Shown here in pieces: positions 19,513 through 29,331 of a DNA stretch of 64,000 nucleotides (within the stretch, counting starts at the first letter, position 1; each line of letters begins with the position of its first letter). A program made the position numbers and the translations under genes. The stretch is from Mariniphaga sp. GTDB lineage: Bacteria; Bacteroidota; Bacteroidia; Bacteroidales; Prolixibacteraceae. Location of the stretch: assembly GCA_028702595.1 (NCBI GenBank), contig JAQVON010000005.1, positions 29,736 through 93,735 of the forward strand, written 5' to 3'. The notes below the pieces were generated by a model that worked only from the letters and a program-made list of their open reading frames with translations, was not told the DNA's origin and searched no databases.

Positions 19513-22161
19513 ATGACAGAAAAATTTTTGGAGAACGAAAATATTGAAGAACAACAGGATAAAGGCCCTGATGGATTGAAAGAGGAGATTACCTACCTGC
19601 CGGGAATGTATCGTAACTGGTTTCTCGACTATGCCTCTTATGTGATTCTTGAACGGGCAGTTCCCTATGTGAATGACGGATTGAAACCTGTGCAGAGAAG
19701 GATCATGCATGCCATGCGTGAGATGGACGACGGGCGCTATAATAAGGTTGCTAACATCATAGGCCAAACCATGCAATACCACCCGCATGGCGATGCCTCT
19801 ATTGGCGATGCTATTGTTCAGCTCGGACAAAAGGATCTTCTGATCGATACCCAGGGAAACTGGGGGAATATGCATACCGGCGACGGAGCCGCAGCACCCC
19901 GTTATATTGAAGCCAGATTGTCAAAATTTGCCCTGGAAGTGCTTTTTAATTCTAAAACTACTGCATGGAAACTTTCATACGATGGAAGAAAAAATGAACC
20001 CGTTACTCTGCCTGCTAAATTTCCTCTGCTGTTAGCGCAAGGAGTAGACGGTATTGCTGTGGGACTGGCATCCAAAATTTTTCCGCATAACTTTAACGAA
20101 CTGATCGATGCAGCAATTGCTCATCTTAAAGGAGATGATTTTGAACTTCTGCCTGATTTCCCTACCGGGGGAATGACTGATTGCAGCAGATATAATGAAG
20201 GATTGCGCGGCGGAACATTGAAAGTAAGAGCCAAAATTGAGAAATACGATAATAAAACCCTGGTCATTACTGAAATCCCATACGGAAGAACAACCACAAC
20301 CCTGATTGAATCCATAATTAAAGCAAACGAAAAAGGAAAAATTAAGGTTAAAAGAATCGATGACAATACCGCCCAAAATGTAGAAATATTAGTCCATCTC
20401 GCCCCGGGAGTTTCGTCCGATAAAACAATTGACGCTCTGTATGCTTTCACCGAATGTGAAGTCTCTCTTTCTCCAAATGCATGTATCATTGAAGACGATA
20501 AGCCTAAATTTATAGGGGTTAAAGAGATATTAAAACGTTCCGTCAATAATACCCTCCAACTGCTTAAAAGTGAACTTGAAATTCGAAAGGCAGAACTGGA
20601 AGAGGCCTGGCACTTTTCATCCCTTGAAAAAATATTTATTGAAGAACGAATCTATAAAGACAAAAAATTTGAGGATGCTGAAAATATGGATCAGGCAGTG
20701 GCACATATTGATAACAGACTGGATCCATGGAAACCAAACTTAAAAAGAGATATTACCCGTGATGACATACTGAAACTGATGGAAATCCGTATGGCACGCA
20801 TCCTGAAATTTAATGCCTTTAAAGCCAATGAAAACATCCTTTCCATTGAAGATGAAATAGAAGAGGTGCAGGGAAACATCGATAATATTGTTCCCTATAC
20901 TGTACAGTGGTTTCGTCATCTGAAAGATAAATATGGAAAAGGCCGGGAACGGAGAACTGAAATCAGAAACTTCGAAAATATAGAAGCAACAAAGGTTGTC
21001 GTAAAAAATGAAAAACTTTACGTTGACAGGAAAGAGGGTTTTATGGGGTATGGCCTGAAAAAAGATGAATACGTTTGCGATTGCTCCGATATCGACGATA
21101 TTATCGTTTTTCGCCGCGATGGAACCTATTTTATTACTCATGTCACAGAAAAAGCCTTTATTGGTAAAAATCCATTGTACCTGGCTGTATTTAGAAAAGG
21201 TGACAAACGTACTGTGTTTAACGTGGTCTACCGCGATGGGAAAACCGGATATTCCTATATGAAAAGATTCTCAGTCACCGGCGTTACCCGCGATAAAGAA
21301 TACGACTTGACACAGGGAACCCCCAACTCCAGAATTACCTATTTCTCCGCAAATCCCAACGGCGAAGCTGAAGTGCTAAAAATTGTGCTAAAACCTAAAC
21401 CCCGCCTGAAAAAACTTTCTTTTGAAGTAGATATGGGCGAACTGGCTATCAAAGGCCGACAATCCATGGGTAATATCCTCACGAAACATGAGGTGTTTAA
21501 AATATCATTGAAGGAAAAGGGTATATCAACTCTTGGTGGTCGGAAAATCTGGTTCGATGAGGATGTGCTCCGCCTGAATGCCGATAACCGCGGAAAATAC
21601 CTGGGTGAGTTCTCCGGAGATGATAAAATCCTGGTTATCTACAAAAATGGTGAACTGGAACTTTATAATTTCGACCTGAGTAATCACTTCGACTCAAAAA
21701 TCCTGACTATAGAAAAATTTGATAACGGAAAAATATTTTCTGTGGTCTATTATGATGCCGAGTTAAGCTATTATTATGTAAAAAGATTTGAGGTCGAGGA
21801 AGGCGAAAACAAACGTATTCGGTTTGTAGGTGATCATCCTGATAATAAACTGGTGAGTATTACCTGGGTGCATTATCCACGATTGGAAATAGAGTTTGGG
21901 GGAAAGCATGCTGAACGGGAAAATGAAATCATTGAGGTGGCTGAATTTATTGGAGTGAAGTCATGGAAGGCTAAAGGGAAAAGGTTGTCAAATTATCCCA
22001 TTGAAAATGTTAAAGAGTTGGACCCTGTTGTACGTGATGAACATGAGAAGATTGAGCCTATAACAGATTTTGAAGAACCAGAGAATGATTTAAATGACAT
22101 TCCATTTGAAATAAAACGACCGGGAAAAGAAGAAGACCCAAATCAAATGTCCCTTTTTTGA
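19513..22161 (+). CDS. parC: DNA topoisomerase IV subunit A (type IIA, cleavage subunit)
   Basis: YASYVILERAVPYVNDGLKPVQRRIMHAM, GDGAAAPRYIEARLS; 3 bp after parE. Confidence 0.9.
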   Translation: MTEKFLENENIEEQQDKGPDGLKEEITYLPGMYRNWFLDYASYVILERAVPYVNDGLKPVQRRIMHAMREMDDGRYNKVANIIGQTMQYHPHGDASIGDAIVQLGQKDLLIDTQGNWGNMHTGDGAAAPRYIEARLSKFALEVLFNSKTTAWKLSYDGRKNEPVTLPAKFPLLLAQGVDGIAVGLASKIFPHNFNELIDAAIAHLKGDDFELLPDFPTGGMTDCSRYNEGLRGGTLKVRAKIEKYDNKTLVITEIPYGRTTTTLIESIIKANEKGKIKVKRIDDNTAQNVEILVHLAPGVSSDKTIDALYAFTECEVSLSPNACIIEDDKPKFIGVKEILKRSVNNTLQLLKSELEIRKAELEEAWHFSSLEKIFIEERIYKDKKFEDAENMDQAVAHIDNRLDPWKPNLKRDITRDDILKLMEIRMARILKFNAFKANENILSIEDEIEEVQGNIDNIVPYTVQWFRHLKDKYGKGRERRTEIRNFENIEATKVVVKNEKLYVDRKEGFMGYGLKKDEYVCDCSDIDDIIVFRRDGTYFITHVTEKAFIGKNPLYLAVFRKGDKRTVFNVVYRDGKTGYSYMKRFSVTGVTRDKEYDLTQGTPNSRITYFSANPNGEAEVLKIVLKPKPRLKKLSFEVDMGELAIKGRQSMGNILTKHEVFKISLKEKGISTLGGRKIWFDEDVLRLNADNRGKYLGEFSGDDKILVIYKNGELELYNFDLSNHFDSKILTIEKFDNGKIFSVVYYDAELSYYYVKRFEVEEGENKRIRFVGDHPDNKLVSITWVHYPRLEIEFGGKHAERENEIIEVAEFIGVKSWKAKGKRLSNYPIENVKELDPVVRDEHEKIEPITDFEEPENDLNDIPFEIKRPGKEEDPNQMSLF

Positions 22162-22246
22162 TAAGAGCCACTGTCAACAGCCGGGAGTGAGGATTATAGG
22201 AATATTGCCTGCTTTTCTTTTTTTTGATAATTTAGTTTTTAAGAGC

Positions 22247-22759
22247 ATGAGAATATACCTGATCGGATACATGGGAAGCGGAAAATCAACCCTTGGAAAG
22301 ATGTTGGCAAAATATGCCGGCATGCAGTTTATTGATATGGACCATTATATTGAAAAACGAAATTGCAAAACGGTTCCTCGACTATTTGCTGAAGAGGGTG
22401 AAGAGGCGTTTAGGAACAAGGAGCGGAAAGCCTTGCATGAGTTGTCTGAAATGAATGATGTGGTAATTGCTACCGGAGGGGGGGCCCCCTGCTTTTTTGA
22501 TAATATGGATGTGATGAACCGTACTGGGAAGACAGTTTACCTTAATATTAGTCCGAAAATTTTGGCCGAAAGGTTGTTGAATTCTAAGACCGACCGTCCG
22601 CTTATTCGTGGAAAAACTGAAGAAGAACTTATTCAGTTTATTGATGAAAGCCTTAAAAACCGGAATGCATTCTATTTAAAGGCTCACGATCAGATTACCG
22701 ATCCCGATACAGCGCTGGAAGACATAATTACAATGCTTAATCAGGATACCAGCCACTAA
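22247..22759 (+). CDS. aroK: Shikimate kinase
   Basis: MRIYLIGYMGSGKSTLGKMLAKYAGMQFIDMD, ATGGGAPCF, TDRPLIRG. Confidence 0.93.
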   Translation: MRIYLIGYMGSGKSTLGKMLAKYAGMQFIDMDHYIEKRNCKTVPRLFAEEGEEAFRNKERKALHELSEMNDVVIATGGGAPCFFDNMDVMNRTGKTVYLNISPKILAERLLNSKTDRPLIRGKTEEELIQFIDESLKNRNAFYLKAHDQITDPDTALEDIITMLNQDTSH

Positions 22760-22847
22760 GGCCAGGTAGTAAATCCTATCCATTTGGGGACTAGATTTTT
22801 CCTTTGAGTTGGAGGAGATGAAAAGTTTAGAGTAATAAAACTGAATA

Positions 22848-23219
22848 TCAGTTGTTGTTTTCTGGTGCCTCTTCGGCAGGAGCTGCATCACCCGATTCAC
22901 TTTCAGGAGCAGTGATGGGGAAATTGGGTACCTGTGTAGGATCAATTGCATTCTCAATCTGATTTGAGATCCTTGATTGTTGCTGAATCATCTTTTCCCG
23001 GGGAATAAATGCTGAACCCATGATGGAAAGTACAAGCAGGGAACCGGCCAATACCCAGGTTGCCTTTTCCAGAAAATCGGTTGTTTTCCGGACTCCCATA
23101 ATTTGGTTGGATGATTGAAAATTACTGGCCAGGCCGCCTCCTTTTGAGTTCTGAACTAGAACGATAAGAATCAGTAGGATACAGATGATAAATATGAGAA
23201 CAGTTATTAACGTGTACAT
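22848..23219 (-). CDS. secG: Preprotein translocase subunit SecG
   Basis: LIVLVQNSKGGGLASNF...FLEKATWVLAGSLLVLSI is the SecG signature. Confidence 0.92.
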   Translation of the reverse strand: MYTLITVLIFIICILLILIVLVQNSKGGGLASNFQSSNQIMGVRKTTDFLEKATWVLAGSLLVLSIMGSAFIPREKMIQQQSRISNQIENAIDPTQVPNFPITAPESESGDAAPAEEAPENNN

Positions 23220-23229
23220 TTTATTTTTT

Positions 23230-23850
23230 TTAAATATTTTTTAATTTCTCTATTTCTTTAATCCGGGTTGCAAAGTAAATACTTTTTTCCGGATATTTCA
23301 AGCTAAGTCTTTGAAAAGCATCCAGTGCTTTGTCATATTTTTTTTGCTCAACGTATATATTTGCAAGTGTTTCGGTGATAATTTCATCGGTTTCTGCAGT
23401 TGATTTTGAAATAATTTTCTTTTCGAATTCTTCTCCTGAATTTGTTCGTTCAGTTTTTTCCATTCTAATTGGGCCGGGAGATGTCAAAAGAAATTTTTCA
23501 ATCAGGTCGACAGGAGAGGATTTTTTGTTTTTATGGTCATTCTCCTTTGGTTTTTCAGCCGGGTTAAGATAGAAGTCGGACTGGATTTTATATTTATCAG
23601 AATAGAAAAGTCGGAATAATTTTTTTCGATCTGGCACCAGCAGGGCTGTCTTTTTGAGTATGGTTTCAAATTCAGGATTTTCTGTGTCTTTCAGGTTTTT
23701 CAAATAGAGAATCCATCCTGCCTGAAAATAGGGGTACTTTTTGATTATTTCGCGGAGTTCTATTAAAGAATCAGCATGAATAACTCCGGGGTTTTCAATG
23801 ATTGAATAAAATTTTTCCTGTTGCATTTTACCAATTTGCGAGTGTAGCAT
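23230..23850 (-). CDS. Hypothetical protein with C-terminal TPR-like motif
   Basis: Terminal ANIYVEQKKYDKALDAFQRLSLKYPEKSIYFATRIKEIEKL is TPR-like; between lptE and secG. Confidence 0.7.
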   Translation of the reverse strand: MLHSQIGKMQQEKFYSIIENPGVIHADSLIELREIIKKYPYFQAGWILYLKNLKDTENPEFETILKKTALLVPDRKKLFRLFYSDKYKIQSDFYLNPAEKPKENDHKNKKSSPVDLIEKFLLTSPGPIRMEKTERTNSGEEFEKKIISKSTAETDEIITETLANIYVEQKKYDKALDAFQRLSLKYPEKSIYFATRIKEIEKLKNI

Positions 23851-24343
23851 TAAAGATATCTTCTGTTATTTTGTTCAGGATTTCAGGTACAAGTCCGTCT
23901 TCCACATCACTTAAAGAGCTGGTGCTGTCAAAATCTTCAAATGCAGAGAAGCTTTGTTCCAGGCTTTGATCCGGGTCAATATTGTTGGTATATTTAACAT
24001 TTATGGTTATGGTTAGGCGGTTCAGGGCAGCAAGGTCATCTTTTTGAATGGACATAGGCCGCACTTCATAGCCTGTAATTTGACCTTCAAAAATCAGATC
24101 TCCGTTTTCTGCCAGTTCATTCAGGGAGGTTTGGCGTTGAAGTTTTTCCCGAAGGGCTTCTGTGAAGGTTTGGCTCAAAGTGGGGTTTATCAGCGGAGCG
24201 CGGTTAGGGAAATAATACACAGAATATGTTTTCACTGCCGGTGAAATATTCGCTCCGGTAAAGGAGTATGATATTTTGCAGGATGGGGCAACTCCTGCCA
24301 ACAGCATGGCCATTGCAACAAATAATATCAGTTTTTTATGCAT
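23828..24343 (-). CDS. lptE: LptE-like LPS-assembly lipoprotein
   Basis: Lipoprotein (VAPSCKISYSFTGANISPAVKTYSVYYFPNRAPLINPTLSQTFTEALREKLQ...) of the Bacteroidota LptE type. Confidence 0.75.
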   Translation of the reverse strand: MHKKLILFVAMAMLLAGVAPSCKISYSFTGANISPAVKTYSVYYFPNRAPLINPTLSQTFTEALREKLQRQTSLNELAENGDLIFEGQITGYEVRPMSIQKDDLAALNRLTITINVKYTNNIDPDQSLEQSFSAFEDFDSTSSLSDVEDGLVPEILNKITEDIFNATLANW

Positions 24344-24346
24344 TCG

Positions 24347-25576
24347 TTAGCTTTTGATGTTGTATTCCTTAATTTTTCGATAAAGTGTACGTTCTGAGAT
24401 ACCTAGCTCCTGGGCTGCATATTTACGTTTGCCATTATGTTTTTCCAGTGCTTTTTGTATCAGTTCAATTTCCTTGTCTTCGAGCGACAATGACTCTTCA
24501 ATTACCTCTTCTGTGTCCTGTATATTATCCTTATCAATGGTTGGAATATGAATCGATTTCGAAGATTGTTCCTGGGGCTGGAAATTCAGGCTGTCGTTAT
24601 CATAGAGGTTCCTGATAATCCGTGCCTGGTCTCCGGACACAGGTGTTTCTTTATTCTCCATGATATCAAGCACAAGTTTTTTTAAATCAGTCATATCCTT
24701 TTTCATATCGAAAAGAATTTTATACAAAATTTCTCTTTCGTTTGAAAAAGTGTTTTCTTCGGATTTGGATAGCAATGCCGGCAGGTTTTTTGTTGAATGT
24801 GCCGGCAGGTATCGTTGGATAACATTTGCCGATATATCTCGGTTTTGTTCAATTATTGAAATTTGTTCGGTAATATTTTTAAGTTGCCGTACGTTTCCCG
24901 GCCAGCGATAATTTTCCAATAAAATCCGGGCATCCTCATCGAGTCGGATAGGTGGCATCCTGTATTTTTCTGCAAAGTCACGGGCAAATTTTCTGAAAAG
25001 CAGGTGTATATCTTCTGAGCGTTGACGAAGTGGCAGTATGCTGATGGGAACTGTGTTTAAACGATAAAACAGGTCTTCCCTGAATTTTCCTTCATCAATA
25101 GCTTTTGGAAGATTTACATTCGTTGCAGCAATAACCCTTACATTGGTTTTTATCATCTTTGAAGAACCTACCCGGATGAATTCTCCGGTTTCCAGCACCC
25201 GTAACAATCGTACCTGGGTGGACAAGGGGAGCTCTCCTATTTCATCCAGAAAGATCGTCCCATCATCAGCCTCCTGAAAATAACCTTTCCTGTCGGACAA
25301 CGCTCCGGTAAATGATCCTTTTTCGTGTCCAAATAGCTCGGAGTCAATAGTCCCTTCAGGTATGGCTCCACAATTCACGGCAATATATTTCCCATGCTTC
25401 CGGCTTGAATACTGGTGGATGATTTGAGGAAATACTTCCTTCCCGGTGCCACTCTCTCCGGTAATTAATACTGTCAGGTCAGTAGCAGCAACCTGAACAG
25501 CCACTTCGATAGCCCGATGTAACCCGGGAGAATTTCCAATGATCTCAAACCTCTGCTTTATATCCTGAATATCCAT
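24347..25576 (-). CDS. Sigma54-dependent transcriptional activator (AAA+ / Fis HTH, no receiver domain)
   Basis: [24 protein letters not shown] (in [12 protein letters not shown]), C-terminal Fis [27 protein letters not shown]; start set at MDIQDIKQ. Confidence 0.93.
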   Translation of the reverse strand: MDIQDIKQRFEIIGNSPGLHRAIEVAVQVAATDLTVLITGESGTGKEVFPQIIHQYSSRKHGKYIAVNCGAIPEGTIDSELFGHEKGSFTGALSDRKGYFQEADDGTIFLDEIGELPLSTQVRLLRVLETGEFIRVGSSKMIKTNVRVIAATNVNLPKAIDEGKFREDLFYRLNTVPISILPLRQRSEDIHLLFRKFARDFAEKYRMPPIRLDEDARILLENYRWPGNVRQLKNITEQISIIEQNRDISANVIQRYLPAHSTKNLPALLSKSEENTFSNEREILYKILFDMKKDMTDLKKLVLDIMENKETPVSGDQARIIRNLYDNDSLNFQPQEQSSKSIHIPTIDKDNIQDTEEVIEESLSLEDKEIELIQKALEKHNGKRKYAAQELGISERTLYRKIKEYNIKS

Positions 25577-25894
25577 ATTTCCATTCCAATCAATAAAAAA
25601 TACAAATTTACAATTTTTCGTCGGCATAAATTCTTTTCCCGTTTTTAAATCCTTTTATTTGTGCCTCCGATTCCCTGATGATCAATATTCACTTAAGGTG
25701 CAGTTAACAGAAAAAGTTATTCGTTATATTTGAAATTAATTTTCCGGATATGATTACAGCCTTATGAAAATGAGGGCTGCAATACTTCCCGGTCAAACAG
25801 AGTAGGATAATGAACCGAGCAATCGATCGTTGGGAATCTCTTCAAACCGGATTGTGTAAAAATAGATTTTCATATATTAAATACATTTTTTCAA

Positions 25895-26644
25895 ATGGAC
25901 TATATAGCAATTATTCCAGCGCGATACCAATCGACACGCTTCCCTGGTAAACCGCTTGCACTATTAGGCGGTAAGCCGGTTGTTCAATGGGTTTATGAGC
26001 ATGTTGCTACAGCCCTTGATCAGGTGTGGATAGCCACTGACGATGAAAGGATTTTTCAATTGGTTCAAGATTTCGGAGGGAAAGCTTTATTTACCTCAGA
26101 TACTCATAAAAGTGGCACCGACCGTTGCGCCGAAGCAGCCAGAATCCTCGAAAAGGATTTTCATTTCGATGTTGTTATCAATGTTCAGGGGGATGAACCT
26201 TTTGTCCGTTCTGAACAGATAGATTTGTTAATGAAATGTTTCCCGGATGATGTTGAAATCGCGACCCTGATCAAAGAAGTGGAATCGACGGATGAACTTT
26301 TTAATCCAAACCGGCCTAAAGTAGTTCTCGATAATCAACAGAATGCTCTCTATTTTAGCAGGTTGCCAATACCTTATGTGCGAGGTGAAAAAGAAAACAG
26401 CTGGATGCTGGTGAACAGATTTTGGGCACATATCGGCATGTATGCGTATAAAAAGGAAGTTCTTCAGGAAATTACCCGGCTCGATTCCGGAAAACTTGAA
26501 AGTGCCGAGGCTTTGGAGCAGCTGCGTTGGCTGGAAAATGGATACAGGATTAAAACTGCCATTACCCGTTTTCAAAGCATAGGAATTGATACCCCCGGTG
26601 ATTTACAAATAGCTGAAGAATGGCTTAGGAATAAAAAGGCATAA
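25895..26644 (+). CDS. kdsB: 3-deoxy-manno-octulosonate cytidylyltransferase
   Basis: IIPARYQSTRFPGKPLALLGGKPVVQWVYE, NVQGDEPFV. Confidence 0.95.
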   Translation: MDYIAIIPARYQSTRFPGKPLALLGGKPVVQWVYEHVATALDQVWIATDDERIFQLVQDFGGKALFTSDTHKSGTDRCAEAARILEKDFHFDVVINVQGDEPFVRSEQIDLLMKCFPDDVEIATLIKEVESTDELFNPNRPKVVLDNQQNALYFSRLPIPYVRGEKENSWMLVNRFWAHIGMYAYKKEVLQEITRLDSGKLESAEALEQLRWLENGYRIKTAITRFQSIGIDTPGDLQIAEEWLRNKKA

Positions 26645-26679
26645 TATTTGCTTTATTCAAAACATGTAATTTTTACGCC

Positions 26680-27045
26680 ATGAAACGATTGATACTACTA
26701 TCCATATTTTTTGCCCTGATTATACCTGTTTTTACAGTTGGCTCAACGCAAAGCCTGATAGAAAAGAATCAGCTTTACAGGGATACAATCCATCATGTTG
26801 AATTGAATATTTATCCCAATCCAACTGAAACCGGTCGGGTTACTCTTGAAACAGCCACCGGGGAAATTGCTGAAATCAGACTGGTAAATATTGCAGGCAA
26901 GGAGATTATTACCCGTAACCTGGAATATGGAACTTCCAAATATATACTTTCCCTGATTGATGTCCCAAATGGAATTTATTTTATCCGGGTACATACAACA
27001 GACAACAAAATGGTTGTTAAGAAGCTGGTTGTTTCTGGCCGTTAA
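26680..27045 (+). CDS. Minimal T9SS sorting-domain protein (signal peptide plus type A sorting domain only)
   Basis: NIYPNPTETGRVTLETATGEIAEIRLVNIAGKEI...VPNGIYFIRVHTTDNKMVVKKLVV. Confidence 0.82.
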   Translation: MKRLILLSIFFALIIPVFTVGSTQSLIEKNQLYRDTIHHVELNIYPNPTETGRVTLETATGEIAEIRLVNIAGKEIITRNLEYGTSKYILSLIDVPNGIYFIRVHTTDNKMVVKKLVVSGR

Positions 27046-27755
27046 TTTTCAAATCTTTTTTTTGCTTCTTCCAAAATAGCTATTGTTGCTGTTGCTCCGC
27101 ATCGTGAGCAACCTGCTTGTTGTACGGCCAGCAATCCTTCAAGTGTGCGCACTCCACCAGCTGCTTTTACTTTCACACCGGGGCCAACACTTGCCTTCAT
27201 CAGTTTCAGGTTAGGAATGGTTGCTCCCTGGTAGGTATATTTCCCGTCACTGCTTTTTACAAATCCGAATCCGGTAGAGGTTTTTACATAGTCAGCTCCA
27301 ACCTGGGTGCAAATCCCGCAAAGTTTTTTGATGTCTTCTTTTTTTGAAACGTAGTCGGTTTCAAAAATAACTTTTACAATAGCTCCCAGCTCGTGACATT
27401 TTCGGGTTACTGCACGGATCTCATTTTCAATGTAATCCCAGTCGCCCTGAAGAGCTTTCCCAATGTTAATGACCATATCTATTTCCACTGCTCCATCGCG
27501 GCAGGCTACTTCTGTTTCGAAAACTTTAACTTCAACAGCAGAATTGCCGGCCGGAAAACCAATGACACAACCCGTCAGGACATCTGAGCCTTTCATCCAT
27601 TCAGCAGCTTGCTTAACGGCATAGGGTTTTACACATACTGAGGCAACGTTATATTTTTTAGCGACATCGCACTCTCTTCTCAGGTCCTCATCGGTCAATA
27701 CCGGATGGAGAATGGAGTGGTCAATCATTTTTGCTAGTATTTTTAACTTATCCAT
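27042..27755 (-). CDS. deoC: Deoxyribose-phosphate aldolase
   Basis: DHSILHPVLTDEDLRRECDVAKKYNVASVCVKP, YVKTSTGF, VKAAGGVRTLEG. Confidence 0.95.
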   Translation of the reverse strand: MDKLKILAKMIDHSILHPVLTDEDLRRECDVAKKYNVASVCVKPYAVKQAAEWMKGSDVLTGCVIGFPAGNSAVEVKVFETEVACRDGAVEIDMVINIGKALQGDWDYIENEIRAVTRKCHELGAIVKVIFETDYVSKKEDIKKLCGICTQVGADYVKTSTGFGFVKSSDGKYTYQGATIPNLKLMKASVGPGVKVKAAGGVRTLEGLLAVQQAGCSRCGATATIAILEEAKKRFEN

Positions 27756-27797
27756 AATGTTTTGACTTTAAAATTCATATCCTGATTATTATTACAA

Positions 27798-29087
27798 CTA
27801 ATCATCAATAGTCTGGAAGACCATTTGCCTGAATTTCCATCCGGTTTGGTCGTTCGCTTGTTGTGTTTGCTTCATCATAATTCCGATGACCTGTTCTGCC
27901 GGGTCAGCAAAAAACTGGGTATTGAAATATCCTCCCCAGTCGAATGTACCTGTGCTTCCCAATCCTCCTTTACCTTCACCCTGTTGTGAAACGACAGCAA
28001 AAGCGAGCCCGTAATATTTTTCGGGTCCGCCAAATAGCTCTCCTGTTTGGTTTTCCATGATGGTTCGCACAGTGGTGCGGCTTAGCAATCTTACTCCGTT
28101 GTACTCTCCTCCGTTCAGATACATCTGTAAAAATGTGGCGTAATCTTTTGCTGTACCCGAAAGTCCGGCGCCTCCCGAGAAGAAGGTTCTTTCTCCCTTA
28201 ACGGGATAGTCGGTATCGTAGAAGGTATTTGGATATTTTTGCCACTTCCCGTTTACTTTGTGCTGTACGGCAACGAGCCTGTTGGCATATTCATCCGGAA
28301 AGTAAAACCGGGTGTCGTTCATGCCGAGCGGATCAAAAATCCTGGTCTTCAGGAATTTATCAAATGGTATTCCGGAAACGATCTCGATAAAATATCCCAA
28401 CACATCTAATCCTTCGCTGTAAGTATATTTTTCTCCCGGATGATGATGAAGGGGCAGTTTTGCCAGTCTTTTTACACTCTCCGCGATTGTTATATTCTTA
28501 GTAGTGAACAGGTCTGTAACTCCGGCTTTTTGATAGATCATTTTCATCCGCTCATCTCCATCAATTAAACCATAGCCAATTCCGGAAGTGTGGGTAAGCA
28601 GGTGTCTGATCGTAATTTCTTTTTTAGCCGGAATACCTGTCCAGGTGGTATCGCTTTCTTCAAATGATTCCAGAACCATTGGATTCCTGAACTCCGGGAT
28701 GAACTTAGAAATGGGATCGTCGAGTTGAAATTTTCCTTCTTCCCATAGCATCATGACAGCTGTTGATGTAATTGCTTTGGATTGCGAAGCGATACGAAAG
28801 ATGTCATCGCGTTTCAGTACCCGGTTTTTTTCATTTTCTGCCATTCCATAGGCTTTCCAAAGGACGATTTTTCCATCGCGGGCTACCAGTGACACGATAC
28901 CTGGTACCTGATCCTCCTCCAAAGCCTGCTCGCACATTTTATCAATCCGGGCAAGCCGTTCCGCTGAGATTCCTACACTTTCAGGCGGAGCTTCCGTTAA
29001 TACAGGTGATTTTTGAACCGATTGGGTTTGGGCAGTGACAAAATAAATGGTGAACAGGAGTATCCAGCAAAATATGAGTTTCTTCAT
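27798..29087 (-). CDS. Serine hydrolase / beta-lactamase family (class C-like) secreted protein
   Basis: FRIASQSKAITSTAVMML (SxxK), YTYSEGLDVLGYFIE (YxE/YxN-type motif). Confidence 0.9.
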   Translation of the reverse strand: MKKLIFCWILLFTIYFVTAQTQSVQKSPVLTEAPPESVGISAERLARIDKMCEQALEEDQVPGIVSLVARDGKIVLWKAYGMAENEKNRVLKRDDIFRIASQSKAITSTAVMMLWEEGKFQLDDPISKFIPEFRNPMVLESFEESDTTWTGIPAKKEITIRHLLTHTSGIGYGLIDGDERMKMIYQKAGVTDLFTTKNITIAESVKRLAKLPLHHHPGEKYTYSEGLDVLGYFIEIVSGIPFDKFLKTRIFDPLGMNDTRFYFPDEYANRLVAVQHKVNGKWQKYPNTFYDTDYPVKGERTFFSGGAGLSGTAKDYATFLQMYLNGGEYNGVRLLSRTTVRTIMENQTGELFGGPEKYYGLAFAVVSQQGEGKGGLGSTGTFDWGGYFNTQFFADPAEQVIGIMMKQTQQANDQTGWKFRQMVFQTIDD

Positions 29088-29138
29088 AAGAAAAAGTATA
29101 TGTATGCAAAAATAGGAAATAATTTGTGTGCATATTCA

Positions 29139-29300
29139 GAGACTGTTTTAAATTTATTCATTTATTCTATTTTGCGTCTTTTTCACTCATACTGCTGCAA
29201 AATTTCCTTAAATAGCTATGGCTATTCGCGTCAATTTTGCCTTGTCTGAGCAAAAAAAATACATCAAAATATCTCTAAAAAACAAAATCCAAACAGTCTC
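29139..29300 (+). mobile_element. MITE-like element, copy 1 (162 bp, TSD TCA)
   Basis: GAGACTGTTTT...CAGTCTC terminal inverted repeats; flanked by TCA at 29136-29138 and 29301-29303. Confidence 0.85.
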
Positions 29301-29331
29301 TCAGAGAATCCTGAAATAATCAAATAGAAAT

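Noticed and set aside
27798-29087. Beta-lactamase family protein as an antibiotic resistance gene
   Set aside because: Class C-like serine hydrolases of this type are a broad family (esterases, peptidases); there is no specific evidence for resistance.
29013-29249. 78-aa plus-strand ORF crossing MITE copy 1
   Set aside because: Not preserved in the other two copies of the element and has no family features.
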